From Actinomycetes bacterium (GTDB lineage Bacteria > Actinomycetota > Acidimicrobiia > Acidimicrobiales > Microtrichaceae), in contig JAKOVA010000053.1 in assembly GCA_029782335.1 (NCBI GenBank), forward strand, positions 1 to 64,000: 64,000 nt of DNA, in the 5' to 3' direction. The notes under the pieces are model-generated. The model saw nothing but the letters and a program-made list of their open reading frames with translations, was not told the origin of the DNA and did no database searches. Position numbers and translations under genes: made by a program. Position 1 is the stretch's first letter, and each line of letters starts with the position of its first letter. This document shows, piece by piece, positions 32,994 to 41,627 of this stretch.

Positions 32994-34573
32994 GTCGTAG
33001 AGGGTTCGCGGTTCGTCTGGCGGTCGCGTCTGCGGTCGGGGTCGTCACGTTGTTGGGTGTCGCGTCGCCCGCCGGCGCCCACGCCTCGTTGGTGTCGACG
33101 AGCCCGAGCACCGACAGCGTCGTCGACACCGTCCCGGATCAGGCCAGGATGACCTTCACCGAGGCGGTCACCGCCCTGCCAGGCTCGGTCGAGGTGTACG
33201 GACCCGACGGCGACCGGGTCGACAGCGGGACGCCGAGCATCTCGTCGGACTCGACGACTGTGGACGTCGGGATCGACCCAGGTGGGCAGGGGACCTACAC
33301 GGTGTCGTGGCGGGTCACCTCCGACGACGGACACACGATCTCGGGGTCGTGGGTGTTCCACGTCGGGCAACAAAGCGGCGCTGTCACCCTCGACGACGAT
33401 GCCGGGGACCGTGCCGCCGACGTGGTCGCATGGTTCGCGCGTGTGCTCTTCAGCGCCGGCATCATCGGGGTCGTCGGCGTCGGCGCTGTCGCCGGAACAG
33501 GTCTCGCGGGCTGGCGCTCCATCACCGTGCCGAGAGCCGAGGCGCGGCGCGTGTGGATCGCCGCAGGACTTGCCGCGGTCACAGGTGCCGCGCTGGGGCT
33601 CATCGCCGAGGTCGCCGACGCCACCGGCTCGAACCTCCTCGCCGCGCTCGGGGACGTCGTCGACGTCGTCGCGGGATCGCGGTCGGGAGCGCTCGATGCG
33701 CTCAAGCTCGCAGCCTGCGTGGTGATCCTGTTGCTGGTGAGCGTCGTGCGTCACCGGCTGGTCGTCCCGGTCGCGCTGTCCTGGGCACTCGCGGCGATCA
33801 CGATCTCCGCGCTCTCGGGCCACGCTGCGGTCACCGCAGCGCCCCTCCTGTCCGTGCCGCTCGACGTGGCGCACTTCGCCGCCGCTGGCGTCTGGCTGGG
33901 CGGGCTCGCCGTCCTCGTGAGCACCGCCGGGCGGTCCGTCCCCATCGAACGGTGGTCCACCGTCGCAGTAGTTGCCGTCGGCGTCATCGCCGTGACCGGG
34001 ATCGGCTCCTCGCTGTTCCAGCTCGGAGCGCCCCGCGGACTCTGGGAGACCGACTACGGCCGACTCCTGATCGCGAAAGTCACCGTTGTAGCGCTCATGG
34101 TCGCGCTCGGGTGGCTGAACCGCCGCCACCTCGCCGAACTCACCGCCCGGGCCGGCAGCGCACTGCGGCGGGTGCGCGGCGAGACCGTCGCCGGCGTCGC
34201 GGTCCTCGCCATCACGGGAGTGCTCGTCTCGACCGTTCCCGCCACCGACGCCCTGGCACGGCCGTTCTCGGGCTCGACGAGCATCGGGTCCGTCGACGCC
34301 ACGTTCACCGTCGATCCCGCACGGGTCGGCACCAACTCGATCCACATCATCTTCACCGACTCGAACGGCGGAGCCGCCGAGGTCGACGCAGCCGAGCTCA
34401 CCGTGTCCGGACCGGGCGTCGAACCAGCGCGCGTCCGGCTCACACCCATCACCACGAGCCACTACACGACCGCCGATGCATCGTTCGGACGGCCAGGCAC
34501 CTGGACGCTGGACCTCGTCGCCGTCACCGACGGTGAACCTGCGAACGGCAGCATCTCCGTCCCGGTCCGATGA
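32990..34573 (+). CDS. CopC-CopD fusion copper protein
   Basis: A 527-residue protein. After a signal peptide (cleavage after SPAGA) the mature protein begins HASLVSTSPS, so the N-terminal His is a CopC Cu(II) ligand. DDGHTISGSWVFHV supplies further CopC ligands. Residues about 150-420 are a CopD-like membrane domain of eight segments with HAAVTAAP, DVAHFAAAGVWLGG and LIAKVTVVALMVALGWLNRRHL. The C-terminal about 90 residues form a FixH/YtkA-like beta domain. Periplasmic copper binding and copper uptake or transfer across the membrane are the family roles. Its ATG overlaps the cytochrome stop. Confidence 0.88.
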   Translation: MSRRGFAVRLAVASAVGVVTLLGVASPAGAHASLVSTSPSTDSVVDTVPDQARMTFTEAVTALPGSVEVYGPDGDRVDSGTPSISSDSTTVDVGIDPGGQGTYTVSWRVTSDDGHTISGSWVFHVGQQSGAVTLDDDAGDRAADVVAWFARVLFSAGIIGVVGVGAVAGTGLAGWRSITVPRAEARRVWIAAGLAAVTGAALGLIAEVADATGSNLLAALGDVVDVVAGSRSGALDALKLAACVVILLLVSVVRHRLVVPVALSWALAAITISALSGHAAVTAAPLLSVPLDVAHFAAAGVWLGGLAVLVSTAGRSVPIERWSTVAVVAVGVIAVTGIGSSLFQLGAPRGLWETDYGRLLIAKVTVVALMVALGWLNRRHLAELTARAGSALRRVRGETVAGVAVLAITGVLVSTVPATDALARPFSGSTSIGSVDATFTVDPARVGTNSIHIIFTDSNGGAAEVDAAELTVSGPGVEPARVRLTPITTSHYTTADASFGRPGTWTLDLVAVTDGEPANGSISVPVR

Positions 34574-34626
34574 TCGACCCCGACCCGGATCTCTCCCACC
34601 GCCCTCACCGAACCTGGAGCCACCCC

Positions 34627-35430
34627 ATGCACCGCCCGCCCCGCCGATCCGTGCTCACTCGAGTCGCCGCAGCCGTCGCAGCGAGCTCGCTCCTCGCGGT
34701 CGCCATCATCTCGTCGCCCGCAGGCGCACACGAGGGCACCGCCATCATCACCGTCGAGTCACAGACCGTCGAGGGCACGTCGGTCGAGTACGTCGTTCGA
34801 GCGGTGTGGGACAACGATGGCCACGCCGCAGCAGACGCCACCGCCACGGTCGTCGCCGACAGCCCCACCGGGGAACGCCTTGGCCCGGTGCCGATGGAAC
34901 CCACCGACGACGACGGCCGCTACACCGCCACGCTCGACTTCCCCGGCCCCGGCGACTGGAACGTTCGCTTCACCGTCGTCACACCTCCCGGCACCCTCGA
35001 GATCACACAGACGGTGCCGTCCACCGACGCACCGGTCGCGACCACCGAGACCACGGCGGATCCCGAACAGAGCGCCACCTCGGCGGCCGCCGACGTCGAG
35101 ACGACCGACTCGACTGCGCCGCTCGATGCTGAGCCCGCATCAGCGAGCGCCGCCGAGGAGCGACCGACATCCAACGCCGGCGCAGCACTCTTCTTCTTCA
35201 TCGTCGCAGCGATCATCTTGGGTGCGTGCCTGCTCGCCTATCGCTCCCGGGGGACACGACAGGCACAGCAGCAAGCCTCCAGGACTACGACCACAGACGA
35301 GACCACCGACCCGGGCGACACAACGGACGGCGCCACATCCCAGTCGGACAGCAGCATCGGAGAGGACGGCGCGGACACCGCCGGCGCCGGTGACTCCACC
35401 GTCGACACGGGAGGCGGCACCACTGACTAG
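34627..35430 (+). CDS. Secreted/anchored FixH/YtkA-like protein with disordered tail
   Basis: A 267-residue protein: signal peptide ending at SPAGA, mature start HEGTAIITVES, a beta-sandwich of about 100 residues (DDDGRYTATLDFPGPGDWNV) like YtkA/FixH copper-associated domains, a Thr/Ser/Ala linker, one membrane helix (ALFFFIVAAIILGACLLAY) and an acidic Thr/Asp/Gly-rich cytoplasmic tail. ATG 34627 has GGAGC upstream and gives a clean signal peptide; ATG 34570 overlaps the copCD stop but adds 19 unlikely residues. The mature N-terminal His may bind Cu(II) as in CopC. Confidence 0.7.
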   Translation: MHRPPRRSVLTRVAAAVAASSLLAVAIISSPAGAHEGTAIITVESQTVEGTSVEYVVRAVWDNDGHAAADATATVVADSPTGERLGPVPMEPTDDDGRYTATLDFPGPGDWNVRFTVVTPPGTLEITQTVPSTDAPVATTETTADPEQSATSAAADVETTDSTAPLDAEPASASAAEERPTSNAGAALFFFIVAAIILGACLLAYRSRGTRQAQQQASRTTTTDETTDPGDTTDGATSQSDSSIGEDGADTAGAGDSTVDTGGGTTD

Positions 35431-36979
35431 GTCTCGGCGGTTCGTCCGCCGGGTCGGCGCCGCAGCGGCGATCGCCGCTGCCGTCGTCACACTCGGCGCG
35501 CCACCCGCGGCTGCTCACGGCGCCGCGAGCGACGACGCGCCCGCGTCCAACTACCGGTCCGTCGTCACCGACACCCCCGAGGTCGCAGGCGTGACGGTCC
35601 GTACTGTCGAAGCAGGCTCCCAGCTCGAGGTGATCAACACCGGCGACGACGAGATCGTGGTGTTCGACTACGACGGTCGCCCGTACTTGCGCATCGGGCC
35701 CGATGGCGTGCTCGAGAACCAGAACTCCCCCGCGGTCTACCTCAACCAGTCCAGCGACGCATCGGCACTGGTACCCGACGGTGTCGGCGAGGGTCCACCG
35801 GAGTGGCAGCGCGTGTCGGGCGAGCCGTCCTACCGCTGGCACGACCACCGCGCACACTGGATGGGCGGCGATCCACCCCTCGTCACCGCGCGCCCCGACC
35901 AGCGCCAGACCGTCGCCGAGTGGACCGTGCCGCTGGGAATCGGCGACCGACGGGTCGAAGTCGAGGGCATCACCGAATGGGTGCCCGCCCCATCGCCGCT
36001 GCCCTGGGTCGCGCTCGCCACCGCGACCGCTGCGGTTGTCATCGCGTTGGCGCTGCGACGCCGGGTCGCTGCCGCGCTCCTCGTGGCGTCGATCGCCATC
36101 ACCCTGGCATCGGTAGCGATCGTCGCGGGTTCCTGGAACGCGACCGCAGAAGCGGCGATCGGCAAGCTGCCGATGCTCGCGATGCCCTTCTTCGTGGTCA
36201 CCATGCTCATCGGCGCCGTGTCGCTCGCCCGCTCCCGTCCGAATGACGCGTTGATCCTGGGTGCAGGAGCGGGCGGCATCACCGCGCTGCTCACGTTGCT
36301 CACCAGCGGCGACTGGTTCACACGCTCACAGCTCCCCACCGAGCTCCCGTCGGCCTTGGCGCGGACGGTCGTCGCAGTGACCGTCGGCGCGGGAACCGGC
36401 CTCGCCGTCGCCGCCACCTGGCTGATCGCCCGCCCGTTGCTGTCCCGTCCGGCTGCCGAACCCGCAGCGACAGACCCTGCACCGGGATCCGAAGTTGGCG
36501 GCCCGGCCGCCGATGGCGTCGACGGGGCCAGCCGAGCCGGCGATGAGGCCGACGACCGCACACCTGCAGTGCCTGGGGTGGCGCGGATGCGGCGCACCCT
36601 GCTCGTCGGCTTCGCCGTGACCATGATCGCGGTCGGCCTGACCGCCCAACTCGCGATCGGCGGCTCCGACACCGACCAGTCAGGCGTCGCAGCGATCTGC
36701 CGGGCGGTCGCGTCCGCTCCCGACGACCGCGGCGACGCGTTGCGCGATGCGTTCGCCGGCCCGGCACATGACGCGCTCCATGACCTCGCCGCTCAGGTCC
36801 AGGAGCGCGACCGCAGCGTCGCGGGCGAGCTGCTGCGCGCCAAGCAACAGATCGAGGCAGCCCTCACCGACCCCGACGGGGACCTCGACCCCGGACCGAC
36901 GCTCCCCGCCGCGATCCGGCGAGCCAGCGCCACGATGGACATCGCCGCCCCCCCAGTCTGCACACTGGAGCCCTCATGA
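35423..36979 (+). CDS. Large membrane protein of copper operon, function unknown
   Basis: A 518-residue protein. The frame has no ATG near its beginning. CTG 35423 with GGGAGG 9 nt upstream gives LTRSRRFVRR followed by a signal peptide ending PPAAAHG; GTG 35390 is the alternative. The exported domain contains EVINTGDDEIVVFDYDG and the striking RWHDHRAHWMGGDPPL, a His/Met site suited to copper. About six membrane helices follow (residues 190-400), then a C-terminal helical exported region with an isolated Cys pair (AAICRAV, PPVCTLEPS). I do not know the family, but similar HDHRxHWM proteins accompany copper genes. Confidence 0.7.
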   Translation: MTRSRRFVRRVGAAAAIAAAVVTLGAPPAAAHGAASDDAPASNYRSVVTDTPEVAGVTVRTVEAGSQLEVINTGDDEIVVFDYDGRPYLRIGPDGVLENQNSPAVYLNQSSDASALVPDGVGEGPPEWQRVSGEPSYRWHDHRAHWMGGDPPLVTARPDQRQTVAEWTVPLGIGDRRVEVEGITEWVPAPSPLPWVALATATAAVVIALALRRRVAAALLVASIAITLASVAIVAGSWNATAEAAIGKLPMLAMPFFVVTMLIGAVSLARSRPNDALILGAGAGGITALLTLLTSGDWFTRSQLPTELPSALARTVVAVTVGAGTGLAVAATWLIARPLLSRPAAEPAATDPAPGSEVGGPAADGVDGASRAGDEADDRTPAVPGVARMRRTLLVGFAVTMIAVGLTAQLAIGGSDTDQSGVAAICRAVASAPDDRGDALRDAFAGPAHDALHDLAAQVQERDRSVAGELLRAKQQIEAALTDPDGDLDPGPTLPAAIRRASATMDIAAPPVCTLEPS

Positions 36980-37941
36980 ACCTCTCCCCCGCCGCCCGCA
37001 TCGGAACCTCCGCGGCCATCACGATCCTGCTCCTGGCGGGATGCGGCACCAACGACTCCGGCGACGACGCGGCCTCGCCCGCAACCGACATCGCCGCGGA
37101 GACCGCCAGCTTCGACCTCGCCGCCGGTGTCGACCAGCGCTACCTGCTGGGGTTGTTCGCAACCGAGGGCGGCTCGATCGTCGACGGCTCCATCACGCTC
37201 GACTTCGAGACGGTCGACGCAGGTCCAGCGACGACGATCGAGGACGTCGAGGCGACCTATGTGCCCGTCGCCGGGTTCGACTCCCGAGAACCCGCCGACG
37301 CTCCCCACATCGCCGAGCCCGGTGATGGCACCGGCGCCTACCAGGCCGACTCGGTGGTGTTCCCTCGCGCCGGCAACTGGGAGGTCACCGCCACCATCGA
37401 GCTCGACGGCGTGGCGACCCGCGCGACCGACGCATTCGACGTCCTCCCCGAACGCATCGTGCCCGCACCAGGGGGCCCCGCCCCCCGATCGACGAACCGG
37501 CTCCCGGGCGAACCCGGCGTCGAACCGACCGCGATCGACAGCCGGGCCGCTGACGGCGAGGTCCCCGACCCCCAGTTGCACGCGATGACGGTCGCGGATG
37601 CGATCGACAGCGGACGACCCACGATGGTCGTCGTGTCGACCCCCACCTACTGCGTCAGCAGGTTCTGCGGCCCGATCACCGAATCGATCGAAGAGCTCAG
37701 CGAGAGCTACTCCGATCGCGTCAACTTCGTGCACCTGGAGGTCTGGGACGACTACGAGGAATCCGTGGTGACCAGAGCCGCGGCCGAGTGGATCTTCCCG
37801 AACGGCCCCGACGGCGGTGGCGGCAACGAACCCTGGGTGTTCCTCATCGACGGGGACGGCGTCGTCGCCCAACGCTGGGACAACGTCACCAACCAAACGC
37901 AGCTTCGCCAGGCGCTCGACGAGCTCGAGGCACCGACCTGA
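36976..37941 (+). CDS. Lipoprotein with C-terminal thioredoxin-like domain
   Basis: A 321-residue lipoprotein (lipobox LAGC at about residue 23), with ATG overlapping the previous stop. An N-terminal beta domain (QRYLLGLFATEGGSIVDGS, NWEVTATIELDG) resembles the FixH/YtkA type. A C-terminal thioredoxin-like domain carries a CX4C pair in PTYCVSRFCGPI and VFLIDGDGVVAQRW. The CX4C spacing is unusual and could hold copper or a disulfide, as in Sco-like proteins, whose motif is CX3C. It is the last gene of the seven-gene operon, 7 bp from a convergent gene. Confidence 0.75.
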   Translation: MNLSPAARIGTSAAITILLLAGCGTNDSGDDAASPATDIAAETASFDLAAGVDQRYLLGLFATEGGSIVDGSITLDFETVDAGPATTIEDVEATYVPVAGFDSREPADAPHIAEPGDGTGAYQADSVVFPRAGNWEVTATIELDGVATRATDAFDVLPERIVPAPGGPAPRSTNRLPGEPGVEPTAIDSRAADGEVPDPQLHAMTVADAIDSGRPTMVVVSTPTYCVSRFCGPITESIEELSESYSDRVNFVHLEVWDDYEESVVTRAAAEWIFPNGPDGGGGNEPWVFLIDGDGVVAQRWDNVTNQTQLRQALDELEAPT

Positions 37942-37948
37942 GCGTCGG

Positions 37949-38638
37949 TCACGCCAGGTACAGCACCGACACCGTCGACAGGTTGAACGCCATGTGGCTC
38001 ACCACGGCCGGGCCCAACCGACCCGACCGCTGTGCCAACAGCGCCCAGACGAGACCGGCCACGAACAAGCCGACGAACTGCACCAACTGGAAGTGCGTCG
38101 CAGCGAACAGGGCGCTGCTCCCGACCACTCCCACGGTGGGGCCCCCACGACTGCCCAGCGTGTCACGCAGCAACCCGCGGAAGAACAGCTCCTCGGCGAC
38201 CGGCGCCCCCACCCCGACGACCACGGCGAACAACGCCCAGCCCGCCGGACCACCCGCACGATCAGCCAGCTCCGTCGCAGGACCTTCCACATCCAGGGGA
38301 CCCGTGGCCAGCTGCACCAACCAGTAGAGCGCCGGCAGGGCCACGAGCTGAAGGCCGACACCGGAGAGCACACCGACCGGCACATCCACCCAGCGCACGT
38401 GTGCGGCGAAGTCCGCTCGGACATCGCCCGATCCTTCGACACGACTGGCCCACCACGGCACACCCACGAACCCGACCCACAACCCGATCGAGCCGATCAG
38501 CACCGCGGCGATGCCAGCATCGCCGAATGCGCCGACCCAAAGCGTCACGGCGACCGCAGCCGACACGTTGGCGACCACGTACCCGCCGATCACCCACCAC
38601 GGGGACCAACGGTTCGGCACCACAGCGAGCGACGTCAA
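37949..38638 (-). CDS. CPBP-family intramembrane metalloprotease
   Basis: A 229-residue protein with about six membrane helices and the CPBP (Abi) motifs EELFFRGLL, SSALFAATHFQ and VSHMAFN, which supply the glutamates and histidines of the intramembrane active site. Relatives process membrane substrates or confer bacteriocin self-immunity. It uses a TTG start that overlaps the stop of a 37-codon ORF by 4 bp (TTGA). Substrate unknown. Confidence 0.83.
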   Translation of the reverse strand: MTSLAVVPNRWSPWWVIGGYVVANVSAAVAVTLWVGAFGDAGIAAVLIGSIGLWVGFVGVPWWASRVEGSGDVRADFAAHVRWVDVPVGVLSGVGLQLVALPALYWLVQLATGPLDVEGPATELADRAGGPAGWALFAVVVGVGAPVAEELFFRGLLRDTLGSRGGPTVGVVGSSALFAATHFQLVQFVGLFVAGLVWALLAQRSGRLGPAVVSHMAFNLSTVSVLYLA

Positions 38639-38748
38639 CGGTCAGCACGCGCGGCGAGGTGGCGGCGGATCGCCCGGCCGAGGCCGACGACCATCGGCAC
38701 GACGATCACGACCAACAACCCGAAACCGATCACATCGGCCAGATGCAT
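38635..38748 (-). CDS. 37-residue single-pass membrane peptide
   Basis: Not in the ORF track. It reads MHLADVIGFGLLVVIVVPMV followed by VGLGRAIRRHLAARADR: one membrane helix and a basic tail. Its TGA overlaps the TTG start of the CPBP protease gene, so translation of the protease may depend on it. No ribosome site precedes the ATG, and the open frame continues upstream with GRCGFAGSADCLQTHG, so a longer form from an unusual start is possible. Confidence 0.5.
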   Translation of the reverse strand: MHLADVIGFGLLVVIVVPMVVGLGRAIRRHLAARADR

Positions 38749-38930
38749 GCCGTGAGTCTGCAGGCAGTCCGCCGACCCGGCGAATCCGCAGCGACCGCCA
38801 CGGGCCCGGTGGTGTCACCCTGGAACTGACTCAACTGCTGGTCGGAGGCATCGGGTCACGAACTGCTCAGCGAACCGCTGGCGGTTCCCGGCGGGTACTC
38901 ACCTAGCCAGATGCAAGCGACGCGGTGTGG

Positions 38931-39428
38931 TCATCGTGGTCCGTTCCTCATCCAGCTGTCCCAGTCCCCCATGTTCTGTGCCATCCAGTCGGTCATCTGC
39001 TGGCACCATGCCGAGGTGTCGACCCCGCCGGGCACAGAGTCGGGTGTGCCAGCCATCCACTGCTCGCACGTGGCGCGCATGTTGGAGGGGTTCTGCCACA
39101 TCATCGGTCCCATCATCTGGCCGCGGTCCATCATCGAAGCGTCGCCCGTCCGGCCGTTCATCCAGCCGGCCATCGAGTTGCACCAGTCGTCGTCGGGCCC
39201 GCCGGCGCCCTGGTAGCCGTCGGCCCACTGCTGACAGCCGTCCTGCATCCAGCCGATCTGCGCCGCAGCGTCGTCGGAGGAGTCGTCGCTGTTGACGAGC
39301 AGGACGGCCCCGATGATGCCTGCGACCGCCAGGACGGCGATGACCGCACCGATGACGATCCAACGGTTCGTCGAGCTGGCCCGTTCCGGTTCCTCGGGTG
39401 CGGCCGCGGTATGAGCCGTGTCGTCCAT
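38931..39428 (-). CDS. Met/Trp/Cys-rich membrane-anchored protein
   Basis: A 165-residue protein with GGAGAG before the ATG at 39428. A short cytoplasmic N-terminus precedes one membrane helix (WIVIGAVIAVLAVAGIIGAVL). The exported part has repeated WM/QWM/MM clusters, such as GQMMGPMMWQNPSNM and WCQQMTDWMAQNMGDWDSWM, and four cysteines. Methionine-rich exported segments commonly bind Cu(I). The gene is divergent from the ArsR gene at 39583, whose operator is about 140 bp away. Family not recognised. Confidence 0.72.
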   Translation of the reverse strand: MDDTAHTAAAPEEPERASSTNRWIVIGAVIAVLAVAGIIGAVLLVNSDDSSDDAAAQIGWMQDGCQQWADGYQGAGGPDDDWCNSMAGWMNGRTGDASMMDRGQMMGPMMWQNPSNMRATCEQWMAGTPDSVPGGVDTSAWCQQMTDWMAQNMGDWDSWMRNGPR

Positions 39429-39568
39429 CTCTCCATCGTGCGCCCCGTTCGAGGGTGAGGGAAGTGCCCTTCGGCCCAGGTACGGGAAAGCGTCCAGGAC
39501 GCCCAGCGTGCGAAGACAACGTGAAGCCTGCGACGCAAGATGCCCCTTGACCAGGGGAGTGATCGCGC

Positions 39569-39592
39569 ATATCTGTATAGCTATGCAGATAT
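39569..39592. promoter_or_regulatory. ArsR operator overlapping the start codon
   Basis: ATATCTGTATAG-CTATGCAGATAT is a 24-bp palindrome with one mismatched pair. The ArsR start codon (39583-39585) lies inside it. An upstream TTGACC at 39547-39552 would, with a 17-bp spacer, put the -10 at the operator's left edge and transcription start near the ATG, so a leaderless, autoregulated message is likely. Confidence 0.7.
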
Positions 39593-39972
39593 CGAATAGT
39601 ACGGCGCCGCTCGACGAGTGCGAGATCAAGCAGGTCGATGTCGACAAGGTCGCCGTCGTTCGCGGACTCATCGACGCCGCGGAGGCGTCCCGCCTGGCCG
39701 ACCTGTTCAAGCTGTTGGGCGACCCGACCCGCGCACGGATCCTCTACGCGTTGTTGGAGGCCGGCGAGATGTGCGTCTGCGACATCAGCGAAACCGTCGA
39801 GATCCCCGAGTCGACCGCGTCCCACGCCCTCCGGCTGCTGCGCACCGCCGGGGTCGTCCGAAACCGCCGTGACGGTCGCATGGTGCACTACTCCCTCGAC
39901 GACGCCCACGTCCGCATGCTGTTGGACCTGTCGCTCCAGCACCTCCGCCACGACCAGGACTGCGCATCGTGA
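39583..39972 (+). CDS. ArsR-family metal sensor with CVC motif
   Basis: A 129-residue repressor starting at the ATG within its own operator. The segment AGEMCVCDISETVEIPESTAS contains the CVC motif of the ArsR/CadC group alpha-3 site. An N-terminal Cys (LDECEIKQ) and a C-terminal HLRHDQDCAS could add ligands. Sensing of As(III), Cd(II), Pb(II) or Zn(II) is possible; the N-terminal Cys favours a CadC-like site. It is first in an operon with the ICMT-like and CDF-like genes, each overlapping by 4 bp. Confidence 0.85.
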   Translation: MQISNSTAPLDECEIKQVDVDKVAVVRGLIDAAEASRLADLFKLLGDPTRARILYALLEAGEMCVCDISETVEIPESTASHALRLLRTAGVVRNRRDGRMVHYSLDDAHVRMLLDLSLQHLRHDQDCAS

Positions 39973-40586
39973 ATCGGGCAACGGTCGCGCTCCTGCTGGA
40001 AGTGGTGTTCTTCGCATTGGCGTTCGGTTGGCGGTCCTGGGTCCAGTGGCGTCGCACCGGTTCGACTGGGTTCATCCGGCCACGGCGCGGGGCGAGCACA
40101 GCGGAGCTCCTCGGGTCGATCGGGTTCGTGCTCGCCCTCGTCCTGCTGGTCGCCGCCCCGCTCGCCGACCTCGCCGGAATGGCGCGCGTCACGCTCCTCG
40201 ACACCACCTGGGCAGCCGCAGCCGGGTTCACGCTCGGAGTCGGCGGAGTGGCCTTGACACTGGTCGCCCAGCTGGCCATGGGCGACTCGTGGCGCATCGG
40301 CGTCGACCTGTCCACCCGCACCGACCTCGTCACCGACGGCGTGTTCGGTTCGGTCCGCAACCCCATCTTCACTGCGATGGTCGTCGCGACCGTCGGGCTC
40401 GTGCTCCTGGTCCCCAACCCGGTCAGCGCAGCTGCGCTCCTCGTGCTCGTCGCTGCGCTCGAGGTCCAGGTCCGCATGGTCGAGGAGCCCTACCTGCGCA
40501 CCATCCACGGACCCGCCTACGACACGTACCTCACATCCGCTGGCCGGTTCGTCCCCGGCGTCGGTCTCGAATCCGCGACGCGATGA
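39969..40586 (+). CDS. Isoprenylcysteine carboxyl methyltransferase-like membrane protein
   Basis: A 205-residue protein with GTG start overlapping the ArsR stop. It has about five membrane helices and the ICMT C-terminal motif GVFGSVRNPIFTAMVV followed by EEPYLRTIHGPAYDTYL, which binds SAM and the substrate carboxylate. Bacterial homologues are often linked to metal-resistance genes, but their substrates are unknown. Here it is wedged between an ArsR sensor and a CDF-like transporter. Confidence 0.83.
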   Translation: MNRATVALLLEVVFFALAFGWRSWVQWRRTGSTGFIRPRRGASTAELLGSIGFVLALVLLVAAPLADLAGMARVTLLDTTWAAAAGFTLGVGGVALTLVAQLAMGDSWRIGVDLSTRTDLVTDGVFGSVRNPIFTAMVVATVGLVLLVPNPVSAAALLVLVAALEVQVRMVEEPYLRTIHGPAYDTYLTSAGRFVPGVGLESATR

Positions 40587-41203
40587 CGCCCCTCGATCGT
40601 GACCGCCTGGTCAAGCGCGGGCTCTGGCTCGCCGCACTCACCATCACCTGGAACGTCATCGAGGCCGTCGTCGCGATCAGCGCCGGCATCGCCGCCGGCT
40701 CACTCGCCCTCGTCGCGTTCGGATTCGACTCGATCATCGAGGTGCTCTCCGCCTGGGTCGTCGTCTGGCAGTTCCGCGGCGAACTGCGCGGCGGCTACGA
40801 CGAGGAACGAGAACGCAAGGCACTCAAGGCCATCGCCGTCACGTTCTTCGTGCTCGCCGCGTACGTCGTGTTCGAAGCCGGGCGCGACCTGTTGTTCACC
40901 GACGGCCAGGCCGATGAATCGACTATTGGGATCGTCCTCGCCGCCCTGTCCCTCGCCGTCATGCCCACCCTCGCCTGGGCCAAGCGCCGCACCGCCATCG
41001 ACCTCGGATCCCCCACCCTCCGAGCCGACGCACAAGAGACGTTCCTGTGCGCATGGCTGTCCGCCGCGCTGCTCGCCGGGCTCGTCCTCAACGCCACACT
41101 CGGATGGTGGTGGGCCGACTCGCTCGCCGCACTCGCCATCGCAGGCCTCGCCGTCAAAGAAGGCCGCGAAGCCTGGGAAGGCGACCACTGCGACGACGAC
41201 TGA
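40583..41203 (+). CDS. CDF-superfamily cation transporter-like protein (short)
   Basis: A 206-residue membrane protein; ATG overlaps the previous stop. It carries only the membrane domain of a CDF transporter. Segment 2 has FGFDSIIEVLSAWVV and segment 5 LRADAQETFLCAWLS, where D-x-x-x-E and D-A-Q-E-T replace the HxxxD pair. There is no C-terminal cytoplasmic domain, only a short acidic/His tail (WEGDHCDDD). Such truncated CDF-like proteins are known beside ArsR regulators. Cation unknown. Confidence 0.8.
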   Translation: MTPLDRDRLVKRGLWLAALTITWNVIEAVVAISAGIAAGSLALVAFGFDSIIEVLSAWVVVWQFRGELRGGYDEERERKALKAIAVTFFVLAAYVVFEAGRDLLFTDGQADESTIGIVLAALSLAVMPTLAWAKRRTAIDLGSPTLRADAQETFLCAWLSAALLAGLVLNATLGWWWADSLAALAIAGLAVKEGREAWEGDHCDDD

Positions 41204-41627
41204 CGTGCTCGTTCACGTACCGGACAAGCGATCTGTCGAGGATCGCACTACCATCGCGACTACCTGCCGAGCCGAGCCACCCACCGTGGCGAAGACCCTC
41301 GAGCACGCACGACGCGGCGGTACAGGCGCAGAGAGGTTCCGGCGTGGCCGGCCCGAGCCGCCGCACGAATAATTCGGACGAATCTTCGCGCTTGCATCTT
41401 CTCGACGCGCTTAGGTCGGGCATGCAGCATGTTGCAGATCTGATTCGCCCGATGACCGAGGCCTCGGCAACCGGCCCGGGGCTTGCGTCGGAGCCAGCTG
41501 GGCGAACCATCCGGGCACTCCTGCCTGCGTTCCGCTCGATGGCAGCACCCCCGCGCCGGCTGCGCCCGCCACGTGCCACGATCCGTGAGAAACCCCTCTG
41601 ACGTTCGTGACGTCCAGTCCGGTCTGC
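41204..41627. other. Gene-free right end of module 1
   Basis: I see no credible gene in these 424 bp; the ORFs are shadows without family sequence. The last 45 bp, starting CCGTGAGAAACCCCTCTG, match the sequence at the same distance before att site 3 (CCGTGACAATCCCCTCTG), so this is the conserved right terminus of the element. Confidence 0.65.

Noticed and set aside
32963-34462. 499-codon minus-strand ORF opposite copCD
   Set aside because: Arg/Gly/Asp-rich, no family motifs and fully antisense to a well-supported CopCD gene; a typical high-GC shadow frame.
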